Source: Legionella anisa (GTDB lineage: Bacteria > Pseudomonadota > Gammaproteobacteria > Legionellales > Legionellaceae). Taken from it: a DNA stretch of 64,000 nt. A program made the position numbers and the translations under genes. The notes below the pieces were generated by a model. It saw only the letters and a program-made list of their open reading frames with translations. It was not told where the DNA came from and searched no databases. Positions 34,486 to 43,000 of this stretch are shown piece by piece. The stretch covers positions 314,330 to 378,329 of the forward strand of contig NZ_LNXS01000029.1 of assembly GCF_001467525.1 (NCBI RefSeq). The letters are read 5' to 3'. Position 1 is the first letter of the stretch; each line of letters starts with the position of its first letter.

Positions 34486-35776
34486 CTCTTTTATGGAAAA
34501 AGAAAATCCAGTGATCTTGATAGTAGACGATAGCGCCACGATGCGTTTAATCACCTGCGATGCATTAACCAAAGTTGGTTTTCATGTCATTCAGGCAGAG
34601 AATGGTGAAGCCGCTTTAACACTACTTAAAACCACTAAACCTGACGCGATTTTGTTGGATGTAGAGATGCCTGGTCTCAATGGTTTTGAAGTATGTGCCA
34701 AGATTCGAAAATTACCTGATTTACTTTATCTTCCGATCATGATGGTGACTGGATTAGAGGACTATGAATCCGTTAATAAGGCTTTTCAAGTCGGAGCTAC
34801 CGATTTTACCACCAAACCCATTAATCCAACTCTATTAGGATACCGCGTCCGTTATATGGTGCGCACCAACTCTTACTTTCACGATTTACAGATTGCGGAA
34901 CAAAAAGTCAGAGCTCTAAATGAAGAACTTATCAATAAGCTGGTCGAAATCCAGCAAAATGCAATTGCAGTAGCGCGTTTTGTACCTCAAGATTTTCTAA
35001 AGGTGCTTAATCGTAAGAATATTACTGATATTAAACTCGGTGATTGTGTTGAAAAGGTCATGACCGTTCTTTTTTTAGATATAAAATCATTTACTACTAT
35101 GGCTGAACGCTTATCACCTGTTGAAATCTTCAATCTTGTTAATACACTTATGAGTTTTTTAGATCCTGCCATTCTTAAAAATTCAGGTCTTATTGATAAA
35201 TATATTGGTGATGCAATTATGGCTTTGTTTAATGATCCGGATGATGCCGTTGTTGCTGCATTAGATATGTTAGAAGCTCTGAAGGGTTTCAATGCCACGC
35301 GAGTACACGATAACCTCCCGCCCATCAGCGTAGGAATTGGTATAAACACGGGCAATTTGATTGTTGGTACTGTGGGTTTTGAAAAGCGTATGGATTGCAG
35401 TGTTATTAGTGATGCGGTCAATATCGCTTCTCGGCTTGAAACATTAACTCGAAGTTTTAATATCGAAGTCATCATTGGTGAAGAAACCTATGAACAATTA
35501 AAACAAAAAGATGCATACGATCTGCGCTTTTTAGGTTTGACAACAGTAAAAGGTAAAAGTTTACCCATAAAAATTTATGAAGTTTTTAATCATAACCTTC
35601 CAGTCGAAGTGCAATTTAAAAAAGATTCAGCCTCTATTTTTGCGTCAGCATTGGATCATTATGAGGCAAAGCAATTTGATGAAGCCGCAAGTCTTTTTGA
35701 ACAAATCATAATAAGTAATCCCAATGATTTACCTGCAAAATATTTTTTGCAGCAATGCAAGGAAAAGATGAATTAA
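34478..35776 (+). CDS. Response regulator with class III adenylate cyclase output
   Basis: Presumed output of the operon. Residues 10-125 are a receiver (ILIVDDSATM; phospho-Asp61 in LLDVEMPGLNG; the TTKP lysine near 112). A helical linker follows. The cyclase domain has metal Asp201 (FLDIKSF) and Asp245 (YIGDAIMALF), the adenine-selecting Lys241 (IDKYIGD) with Ser308 in the CyaB1 Thr position (DCSVISD), and Asn315 and Arg319 of the transition state (AVNIASRLE). This combination favours ATP over GTP. A TPR-like tail ends the 432-residue protein. The ATG at 34,478 lies inside cheB; a GTG 6 bases earlier is possible. Nucleotide specificity is inferred. Confidence 0.88.
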   Translation: MSNSFMEKENPVILIVDDSATMRLITCDALTKVGFHVIQAENGEAALTLLKTTKPDAILLDVEMPGLNGFEVCAKIRKLPDLLYLPIMMVTGLEDYESVNKAFQVGATDFTTKPINPTLLGYRVRYMVRTNSYFHDLQIAEQKVRALNEELINKLVEIQQNAIAVARFVPQDFLKVLNRKNITDIKLGDCVEKVMTVLFLDIKSFTTMAERLSPVEIFNLVNTLMSFLDPAILKNSGLIDKYIGDAIMALFNDPDDAVVAALDMLEALKGFNATRVHDNLPPISVGIGINTGNLIVGTVGFEKRMDCSVISDAVNIASRLETLTRSFNIEVIIGEETYEQLKQKDAYDLRFLGLTTVKGKSLPIKIYEVFNHNLPVEVQFKKDSASIFASALDHYEAKQFDEAASLFEQIIISNPNDLPAKYFLQQCKEKMN

Positions 35777-35785
35777 AAAGAACAT

Positions 35786-35841
35786 GTAGCCTGGGTGCAG
35801 CGCAGCAGAACCCGGGTTACGCTGCGCTGCACCCAGGCTAC
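35786..35841. repeat. Family A palindrome, perfect arms
   Basis: 21-base arms beginning GTAGCCTGGGTGCAGCGC pair exactly across a 14-base centre containing AACCCGGGTT. It is the cleanest copy in the window. It lies between the convergent cyclase gene and the M42 peptidase gene, where it could form a hairpin in either transcript. Confidence 0.9.
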
Positions 35842-35852
35842 TTTAAAAAACC

Positions 35853-36986
35853 TTAACCTGCTTTAATTTGCTCAACTACTTGCTGATTGAGATGAGTCAC
35901 GATAAGACTCACTAATTTAACTGCTTGATCATAATCGCGTTTATCAAACATCCCGGCTTGTTGATGCGCATAACGAATAGGCACACCAATATTAATACTA
36001 GGAACCCCTGAACCTGAGCTTTGTACTTTTGAACCGTCTTGGCCATAACCTATTTCGGATTCCAACTGTACCTGAATGTTATTTTTTTTGGCTAAATCTA
36101 AAACCCAATTAAGCAATTCTTGATGGGGAATCATTGAGCGATCGAATACAAATAAAGTAGGACCTTTACCTAAAGCAATTCGACCTTTGCGTTTTGCAAT
36201 TAAAGCAGGGTAATCATCGGCAATACCGACCTCAACATTAATCGTAATGTCTGGATGCGTACTCTTATAAACGGTACTTGCTCCGCGCAAACCCACCTCT
36301 TCCTGTACTGTAGCCGCGGCATAGAGTTGATTGGGTCGCTCCTGATTTTTTATGGAGTCAAGCACATCACTAATCAGCGCCAATCCCAAGCGATCGTCAA
36401 GAGCCTTCGCTAAAAAACGGTTTTCACTTAATGCACTGAATTGACTTGCGGGGGTAACTTGCAATCCTGGACGCACATTAAACTTGGTTTCAGCCTGCTC
36501 CTTTGTTTCCGCACCTATATCAAGAAATACCGCATTCCCCTTAGGCAATTGATTTTTTTTGACCTCATCAATAAGGTGGGTCGAGTCCATGCCAGAATAA
36601 GCTAAAATAGCTCCTTTAGGTGTAGAAACCATCCAACGTTGCGCAAAGATTACTGAAGAAGGAATACCACCTAATGGGATAATCTTTAAAAAACCATCAG
36701 GAGTTATTGATTCGATCATATACCCTACTTCGTCCATGTGCGCCATGAGTAAAACATTAGGACCTTTTTGATTTGTTTTATATTGACCAATCAAATTACC
36801 CATCCCATCTACAGTAATTCTGTTCATGGATGGCTGCCATTGTTGTTTCACCGCATCACGAACAGACTTCTCAAAACCGGAAGCTCCTGCCAAATCAGTT
36901 AGCTTTGCTAAAGAATGTTCATCTGCAATAGCACCTGTTGCATGAATCAGCATCAATCCCATCGTAAATAGATTTAATTTCTTCAT
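35853..36986 (-). CDS. Secreted M42-family aminopeptidase
   Basis: Dinuclear zinc or cobalt aminopeptidase (FrvX/glutamyl aminopeptidase type). The ATG at 36,986 after AAGGA begins a signal peptide (MKKLNLFTMGLMLIHATGAIA), giving 377 residues. Metal-site stretches are LLMAHMDEVGYM, KALDDRLGLALI, TVQEEVGLRGAS and NVEVGIADDYP, with the last ligand near RYAHQQAG. Typical M42 enzymes are cytosolic tetrahedral particles, so an export signal is unusual. The longer reading from 37,019 lacks a ribosome site. Confidence 0.85.
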   Translation of the reverse strand: MKKLNLFTMGLMLIHATGAIADEHSLAKLTDLAGASGFEKSVRDAVKQQWQPSMNRITVDGMGNLIGQYKTNQKGPNVLLMAHMDEVGYMIESITPDGFLKIIPLGGIPSSVIFAQRWMVSTPKGAILAYSGMDSTHLIDEVKKNQLPKGNAVFLDIGAETKEQAETKFNVRPGLQVTPASQFSALSENRFLAKALDDRLGLALISDVLDSIKNQERPNQLYAAATVQEEVGLRGASTVYKSTHPDITINVEVGIADDYPALIAKRKGRIALGKGPTLFVFDRSMIPHQELLNWVLDLAKKNNIQVQLESEIGYGQDGSKVQSSGSGVPSINIGVPIRYAHQQAGMFDKRDYDQAVKLVSLIVTHLNQQVVEQIKAG

Positions 36987-37204
36987 AACGAATGTCCTTA
37001 TTTTAAAATCCAGTCCCATAATCCGGGGCTAATCCTATTGAATACACCAGATTCATTATTTTTAACCCAATTATTGCGAAATTATTCTACCATAACCTCA
37101 ATTCGACGTACGAATCGAGGCCAGGCGTCGCATTGAGCTTACTATAGTAACCGTCTAATATTTAGGCTATTATTGGCTTTTTTATCTTGGAACAAATTTT
37201 TGCC

Positions 37205-38023
37205 ATGCACAGCGTCATTGTAATTCCTGCCCGCTACGCTTCAACTCGCTTACCAGGAAAGCCTCTGGCAATGATTCATGGTCAAACCATGTTGCAGCGT
37301 GTAGTTCGTTTATCACGTGCTGCTGCTGAGGGACTAAAGAATGTTTCTGTACTCGTTGCAACCGATGACGCACGAATTGTCCAACATTGCAATGAAATAG
37401 GTGTTGCATCAATAATTACCTCACCAGAAGCACCCAGCGGAACGGATCGTGTCGCTGAAGCAATACGCTCTATGAAAAATAAGCCGGATTTCATTATTAA
37501 CATGCAAGGTGATGCTCCCTTAACACCACCCGATTTTTTACGCGCACTCATTGATGCTTTTGCTGCCTCTCCGTGTGATGCAGTAACCCCTGTAACCCAG
37601 TTAACCTGGAAACAACTGGATGTTTTACGCCAAAATAAACTGACTACCCCCTTTAGTGGTACTACTGCTGTATTCAATGAAAAAACAGGTAATGCTTTTT
37701 GGTTCAGTAAAAATATTATTCCTGCCATTCGCAAAGAAAATGAGTTACGCCAAAACAGTGATAAAAGCCCTGTATTTCGTCATATTGGTTTATATGGTTA
37801 TTCACTGGACATGCTCGAAAAATACATTACCCTGCCAGAAAGCACATTTGAAAAAATGGAGGGATTGGAACAATTACGCATCCTGGAAAACGGTTATACC
37901 CTTCGTTGTATTCCCGTTGACTATAAAGGCCGTGCCAGTATGTCAGGCATTGATAGCCCGGAAGATGTAATTCGTGCTGAAGCATTGATTGCCCAATACG
38001 GTGAATTATTAGAGAGTATGTAA
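37205..38023 (+). CDS. kdsB: CMP-KDO synthetase
   Basis: Activates KDO with CTP for lipopolysaccharide inner core assembly. It has the N-terminal VIVIPARYASTRLPGKPL loop, then IINMQGDAPLTPP and SGTDRVAEA, then RHIGLYGYSLDMLEKY and a terminal GIDSPEDV. The ATG at 37,205 gives 272 residues, somewhat longer than E. coli KdsB (248); an in-frame TTG 18 bases upstream is less likely. It is followed after 2 bases by the phosphatase gene. Confidence 0.93.
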   Translation: MHSVIVIPARYASTRLPGKPLAMIHGQTMLQRVVRLSRAAAEGLKNVSVLVATDDARIVQHCNEIGVASIITSPEAPSGTDRVAEAIRSMKNKPDFIINMQGDAPLTPPDFLRALIDAFAASPCDAVTPVTQLTWKQLDVLRQNKLTTPFSGTTAVFNEKTGNAFWFSKNIIPAIRKENELRQNSDKSPVFRHIGLYGYSLDMLEKYITLPESTFEKMEGLEQLRILENGYTLRCIPVDYKGRASMSGIDSPEDVIRAEALIAQYGELLESM

Positions 38024-38025
38024 CG

Positions 38026-38661
38026 ATGACAACACGATTACTTGTTGCACGTCATGGGAATACTTTTGCGCCTGGCGACGTGGTCAGAAGAGTAGGAACC
38101 ACTGATCTGCCCCTAGTCGATACTGGTTTAAATCAAGGACGCATGCTGGGCATCTATCTTAAAAAGAATGATCTTATTCCTGACGTCCTCTTCACGTCAC
38201 AACTCAAACGCGCCCAACAAACCGCAGAAGAAGCACAAAGTGCCATGGGAATCAATTTACCTATTGAAACACTGGCTATCTTCAACGAAATTGATTATGG
38301 GCCTGATGAAAATCAACCTGAAGAGCATGTAGTCGCGCGCATTGGGAACGAAGCAATTAATGCCTGGGAAACACATGCCATAGTACCTAACGGTTGGAAG
38401 GTAGATCCTGCTGCACTTATTAATAATTGGATGGATTTTTCCATTCGTCTGCGTAAAGAGTATACTGGAAAAACATGTCTCGTAGTCACAAGTAATGGGA
38501 TTGCTCGTTTCTCGCCTTATTTGACTGGTGATTTTGCAACATTCAGTGCGCGGTATGGAATCAAAATTGCTACAGGAGCATTGTGTATTTTTGAAAATGA
38601 AGACCCCTCTGAGGTATGGCATTGCCGTGCATGGAATGTTAGACCTGCGTTACATATGTAA
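38026..38661 (+). CDS. Histidine phosphatase family protein
   Basis: Phosphoglycerate-mutase-like fold with the RHG catalytic motif near the N-terminus (LLVARHGNTFAPGD) and a conserved arginine in SQLKRAQQTAEEA. The acid is probably in IFNEIDYGPDENQPEE; the second active-site His position is less clear (LVVTSNGIARF replaces the usual VSHG). Length 211. It is adjacent to kdsB with a 2-base gap, so it may act in sugar nucleotide or LPS metabolism, but the substrate cannot be told. The altered second motif makes phosphatase activity uncertain. Confidence 0.75.
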   Translation: MTTRLLVARHGNTFAPGDVVRRVGTTDLPLVDTGLNQGRMLGIYLKKNDLIPDVLFTSQLKRAQQTAEEAQSAMGINLPIETLAIFNEIDYGPDENQPEEHVVARIGNEAINAWETHAIVPNGWKVDPAALINNWMDFSIRLRKEYTGKTCLVVTSNGIARFSPYLTGDFATFSARYGIKIATGALCIFENEDPSEVWHCRAWNVRPALHM

Positions 38662-38691
38662 CGCTTATAAATAACAATTTGGAAATGATTG

Positions 38692-40455
38692 ATGCAATTA
38701 TGGATAATGATAGTTCCTCTATTGATGAGCTTTATTTGTAATGGAGTTTTGGCAAATCAGTCCAATCAGCAATCTATCTATTGTTTACCCGATCAACCCT
38801 GTTGGCCAACCAAAGCGCAATGGGATGGGTTAAATAGGCAAGTAAACGGTCACTTGATGCGAGGACATTCTCCCTTAGCTCCTTGCATTCAAAACATTAA
38901 AAGCACTGCATGCCAACAGGTGCTCAATAAGCTAAAAAATCCTTATTTTATTGAATCGCACGCTGGAGCGACACAATCGAATGGCTGGGTGGATGCCTGG
39001 CAATCTGCGGTAAGTTCTTATGTGATTGCTGTTGAAAATGCGCAAGAAATAGCGGCTGCAGTTAATTTTGCACGCAAACATCGCATTAAACTTGTAGTAA
39101 AAGGAACTGGTCATGATTACCTTGGCAGATCCAATGCACCCAATTCACTCTTGATCTGGACACATAACATGCGTCAGGTGACCATTCACGATCATTTTAT
39201 CCCCAGGGGATGTTCTAAAACGCATACACCGGTAACAGCAGTCACCCTTGCAGCAGGTACGCGATGGCTAGAGGCATATAAAGAAGTCACTACACATCAT
39301 GGCCGCTATGTTCAAGGGGGAGGTTGTGTCACTGTCGGCGCTGCTGGTGGATTTATTCAGGGTGGAGGATTTGGTAGCTTTTCCAAAAAATTCGGCACAG
39401 GAGCTGCTGGGGTTTTGGAAGTAGAAATGATTACTGCGGATGGAACAATACGCACCGTTAATGCCTGTCAAAATCAAGATCTTTTCTGGGCATTAAAAGG
39501 AGGCGGCGGAGGTACTTACGGCATTGTCAGTAAAATCACTTTGCAAACTCATGACCTCCCCGCATTATTTGGCAAAGTCAAAGGAACCATTACTGCAAAA
39601 TCCGATGCAGCATATGCAAAACTCATTGATTACTTTATCCATTTTTATCGCCTCAATCTCCATAACGAACATTGGGGGGAGCAAGTTACTTTAACGCCAA
39701 ATAATAAAATGAATTTTTCCCTGGTTTTTGTTGGATTAAATAAAACGGAAGTGGACAAACTTTGGCAGCCATTTCTTAACTGGTTAACCAAAAGACCGGA
39801 ACAATACCAATTTCGCTTCAACAGCGCTACACGTCCTGCAAAACACTACTGGGATTTTGACTATTTGATTGCAAATGCACCTGATGCAATTGTGGTTAAC
39901 CAAGAAAAAAACGCATCTGCAGGCGAGTTTTGGTGGGCATCGAATCAATCTGAAGTATCCGTATATATCAACTACTATCTCTCTATGTATCTTCCCTACA
40001 AATTATTTGCCAAAGACAATTCAATGAATTTTGCCAGAACACTTTTTGCGGCATCACGTTTTACTGAAGTTGTACTTCATTTTAATAAAGGGTTGTCGGG
40101 TGCACCATCAGACGTTATTGCCCGTCAAAAAAATACTGCCATGAACCCCGAAGTACTCGATGCAGCAGCTTTACTCATTATTTCTGGAGGCCAACAAGAT
40201 ACTTATGCCCATATTGCGAGTCATCAACCCGATTTAATCAAAGCCAAAGAGGTAATAAAGAAAGCCCGTAAAGCAGTGGAGCTACTGCATGCTTTAAGTC
40301 CTGATTCAGGTACTTATCCGAATGAAGCAGATTACTTTATTAAAAATTGGCAAGGGGCTTTATGGGGAAGCAATTATCCTAAGCTCCTGCAAATAAAACA
40401 CAAATATGATCCTCAAAATGTATTTACCTGTCATCATTGTGTGGGGAGTGAATAA
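38692..40455 (+). CDS. Exported berberine-bridge-like FAD oxidase
   Basis: FAD-dependent oxidase of the VAO/BBE family with a signal peptide (MQLWIMIVPLLMSFICNGVLA). The FAD-binding domain includes IKLVVKGTGHDYLGRS, whose His is a candidate covalent FAD anchor. GGGCVTVGAAGGFIQGGGFG follows, with a Cys in the position of the second anchor, and then FWALKGGGGGTYGIV. The terminal KYDPQNVFTCHH matches the BBE C-terminal motif. At 587 residues it is slightly long. Family members oxidise carbohydrates or alkaloids; the substrate here is unknown. It converges with a GH5 glycosidase gene, which suggests sugar oxidation. Confidence 0.82.
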   Translation: MQLWIMIVPLLMSFICNGVLANQSNQQSIYCLPDQPCWPTKAQWDGLNRQVNGHLMRGHSPLAPCIQNIKSTACQQVLNKLKNPYFIESHAGATQSNGWVDAWQSAVSSYVIAVENAQEIAAAVNFARKHRIKLVVKGTGHDYLGRSNAPNSLLIWTHNMRQVTIHDHFIPRGCSKTHTPVTAVTLAAGTRWLEAYKEVTTHHGRYVQGGGCVTVGAAGGFIQGGGFGSFSKKFGTGAAGVLEVEMITADGTIRTVNACQNQDLFWALKGGGGGTYGIVSKITLQTHDLPALFGKVKGTITAKSDAAYAKLIDYFIHFYRLNLHNEHWGEQVTLTPNNKMNFSLVFVGLNKTEVDKLWQPFLNWLTKRPEQYQFRFNSATRPAKHYWDFDYLIANAPDAIVVNQEKNASAGEFWWASNQSEVSVYINYYLSMYLPYKLFAKDNSMNFARTLFAASRFTEVVLHFNKGLSGAPSDVIARQKNTAMNPEVLDAAALLIISGGQQDTYAHIASHQPDLIKAKEVIKKARKAVELLHALSPDSGTYPNEADYFIKNWQGALWGSNYPKLLQIKHKYDPQNVFTCHHCVGSE

Positions 40456-40470
40456 ATGCGAACTTGTACG

Positions 40471-40554
40471 ATGTAGCCTGGGTGAAGCGCAGCGGAACCC
40501 GGGATGAATTCTCCTCAAATCCCCGGGTTCCGCTGCGCTTCACCCAGGCTACAT
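40471..40554. repeat. Family A palindrome, long-loop copy
   Basis: ATGTAGCCTGGGTGAAGCGC and its complement pair across a centre with CCCGGG on both sides of about 18 other bases. This copy has GTGAAGCGC instead of GTGCAGCGC in both arms, a compensated change. It lies between the convergent FAD oxidase and GH5 genes. Confidence 0.85.
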
Positions 40555-40563
40555 TCCTATTAA

Positions 40564-41988
40564 CTAAACGTTATTAAAATAATTCTTTAACGTTTGTTGC
40601 ACATCTAAATTGAGCTCACCAGAATTAGGATCAATCGCACTTACCGTATCTCCTAGATAGCCAATTGCCCAGAAGAAAAGGTTGTTTGTTTCCATATTCG
40701 CCTGTAGATAAGGCATGAGCGAATTGGTAAAAAATGCCTTTCCTTTTGCGGTTTTCCATGATGCCTCACCAAGCACAACAGGATAGCCTGCTTTATATAA
40801 AAATCCCCATGACCAGTCGAAGCGTAATTGACTTGGCATCCCCGGCGCAGTTTCCCAACCAGCAACCTCAGCAGGGTATACATGCGGCGAAAAAACCAAA
40901 TGACTGTTTTGAGCCTGTTCATCTCCCAACAACCATTGTAACGCAGACTGATTTATTCCTTGGGTGATTAACTGATTCCTAAATTTATTTTTATCAAATA
41001 CAGCGGTTCCATTTTTAGCCTGTTTTTCATCCAGTAAAGGCTTGAAGTCTTCTCCCCAATTTCCTTTAAAAAACATACGCTCTAAATTGCCACATAAAGA
41101 GGGATCAGGAGAATGGCTGTATCCGTTATCATTCACTACTTGAGATTTAGGGACACAAATTACCGGATTATTTGCATCATCATTTCCTGAATCAGGACCT
41201 TCTACGAATAACAGTAAATTAGGATTGTTTTTCTGCACTGCATTAGCAGCAGTTGCTATGACTTTTGTCCAAGGTACTTGGGAGTCATGTGTTTTAAACC
41301 AATTTAAACGATAAGGCTCATTAAAAATATCAATTCCCAATACATTATCTAAGTTGCGATTTTTAATTTCTGTAGCTAAAAGAGAAATATCATTTCCATA
41401 TCGTTGCATATCATAAACAGTGCCATCTCGCATCGCATCACCATACCCATGACGATGATGGATATCAATCATTACTTTGACATTCTTCTTTTTTAGTTCC
41501 TGCAACACGATCCAAAACGCTTGCTTTGGGCTAACCGCTTTTTCGCAAGCAGTACCATTACTCTGCCATGTCTTACAAAAGATACCATTACCTGCGCTTG
41601 GGGAAGATTTGTCAGAAAGCCACTTATTTAAATCGACCTCATGTTGATCATCATAAAGAACCTCGGGTTGGATAGGTAATCGTAACGTTTTAAAACTTAC
41701 CGATGAATTTTTATCCGCCCCTGAACTGGGAAAATCCCATGGATGACTAATCAAATCCATCATTCCATAGGCTCTTGGATTGGAACTCAAAGATGGAATT
41801 GCATAAAAAGGATTGCTTTGTAAGCCTTGAAAAACATTCGTGTCCTGAAATCCAGACCATGACAGACCATCTATATGGACAATCTGACCCTTGTCATTGT
41901 AAATTTTACTTTCTCGGGTTTGGTAGGCGTGTGCATCCAATGCGAGCATTAATAATAACCAACATCCTAATACTTTCATTTTTTTCAT
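40564..41988 (-). CDS. Secreted glycoside hydrolase family 5 enzyme
   Basis: Cellulase-like retaining glycosidase. It has a signal peptide (KVLGCWLLLMLALDAHA) and then a TIM-barrel. Visible segments are VHIDGLSWSGFQ, MIDIHHRHGYGD, the acid/base Glu in GIDIFNEPYRLNW, HLVFSPHVYPAEVAGW and the nucleophile Glu in YPVVLGEASWKTA. Length 474. Endo-beta-1,4-glucanase is the likeliest activity. It would be exported and, in Legionella, could use the type II system. It converges with the FAD oxidase gene across the palindrome. Confidence 0.85.
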   Translation of the reverse strand: MKKMKVLGCWLLLMLALDAHAYQTRESKIYNDKGQIVHIDGLSWSGFQDTNVFQGLQSNPFYAIPSLSSNPRAYGMMDLISHPWDFPSSGADKNSSVSFKTLRLPIQPEVLYDDQHEVDLNKWLSDKSSPSAGNGIFCKTWQSNGTACEKAVSPKQAFWIVLQELKKKNVKVMIDIHHRHGYGDAMRDGTVYDMQRYGNDISLLATEIKNRNLDNVLGIDIFNEPYRLNWFKTHDSQVPWTKVIATAANAVQKNNPNLLLFVEGPDSGNDDANNPVICVPKSQVVNDNGYSHSPDPSLCGNLERMFFKGNWGEDFKPLLDEKQAKNGTAVFDKNKFRNQLITQGINQSALQWLLGDEQAQNSHLVFSPHVYPAEVAGWETAPGMPSQLRFDWSWGFLYKAGYPVVLGEASWKTAKGKAFFTNSLMPYLQANMETNNLFFWAIGYLGDTVSAIDPNSGELNLDVQQTLKNYFNNV

Positions 41989-42149
41989 TCAGGTATCTCC
42001 AGAATACATATACAGCGCTCAAAGTGAGCAGTTATTTAACCACCCATGAGCAAATTCAGGCTAAATTTCGAATGAATTTTACAAAAATATAACAAATCAA
42101 GTGAGTCAATTGGCGCAAAAAACAAACATCATGATGGCCTGGGTGAAAT

Positions 42150-42186
42150 GTAACCTGGGTTCATGATCTTGAAATTCCCAGGTTAC
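42150..42186. repeat. Degenerate family A-like inverted repeat
   Basis: GTAACCTGGG at 42,150 pairs with CCCAGGTTAC at 42,177 around a 17-base loop, preceded by GGCCTGGGTGAA. The arm sequence recalls family A with changes. No T run follows on either strand, so it is not a classic terminator. Confidence 0.5.
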
Positions 42187-42204
42187 AATCAAAAAGAAAA
42201 ATCT

Positions 42205-42699
42205 TTATCCTACAGTTGAAAAACGACGATCATTTTCATGAATTGACTTTTTAACCAATTCATCCATATCTTCATTAGGCTCACAGGATTGATAAACAAC
42301 TTTTAAGGGGGAAACGTCCACAGTTGATTGGGTACTATCATTTTGCAAATAACCATCAAGGTTTCTAAAAGTAAAATATTTATCTGTAGCAAACTCTTGG
42401 CATTGAGCCATAGTTTCATCTTGACATATTGAAAACTTAATTAAATGTTCTGCATGAAATGGTTCACGGCTTTTTGAAAACACATATTGCATATCGTACA
42501 GAATGCTATCAGCCCCAGCACAAAAATAAGAACCGGATTGAAATTTATTATTCTCAAATACATCACTACGAATGAAACGGCCTTCACCAGGTTGCAAGCC
42601 AGCAAGGGACACTTTGTGAGCTGCTATTTCTTTAGGATCGTCTGCAAAAGCATAACCAGTTAAAACTATACCCAATAGTAATGAGGCTATTTTCATCAT
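42205..42699 (-). CDS. Exported protein of unknown function
   Basis: 164 residues with a signal peptide (MMKIASLLLGIVLTGYAFA) cut before DDPKE. The mature part has four cysteines (in SYFCAG, FSICQDE, AQCQEF and QSCEPN), suggesting two disulfides that DsbA could make. I do not recognise a family. It is a single gene with no close neighbour in the same direction. Periplasmic or secreted location is inferred from the signal. Confidence 0.6.
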   Translation of the reverse strand: MMKIASLLLGIVLTGYAFADDPKEIAAHKVSLAGLQPGEGRFIRSDVFENNKFQSGSYFCAGADSILYDMQYVFSKSREPFHAEHLIKFSICQDETMAQCQEFATDKYFTFRNLDGYLQNDSTQSTVDVSPLKVVYQSCEPNEDMDELVKKSIHENDRRFSTVG

Positions 42700-43000
42700 T
42701 ATGTTTTAACTCCTAATATGAAATAAATATTCCCTGTAATGGTTATTATCCCTGAACCACTGCAAAGAACAATAAAAGTAAGAAGTTATCCAAATAAAGT
42801 GATAACTCTAATTAATTTCAGCCGGTATTATACCCTATTTCATACGAATAGTGTAAAAATTTATAAATTAATTCTCATTTTGATCGAAAATCTTCTAATA
42901 AATGAATACTCATCATGATAGGAAAGAATAAAAAAATACAGGCAATGATTCAACAATTAAAAAAACTTACAATCCTTATGCTAAAAAGTGAGCTATTCCA
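42700..43000. other. Intergenic stretch without a visible gene
   Basis: About 300 AT-rich bases between the start of the exported protein gene and the stop of the ankyrin effector candidate. I see no ORF with a ribosome site, no repeat and no clear terminator hairpin. Confidence 0.5.

Noticed and set aside
27251..35776. Flagellar chemotaxis operon
   Set aside because: There is no CheY, CheZ or flagellar gene, and the output is a cyclase, so motor control is not supported.
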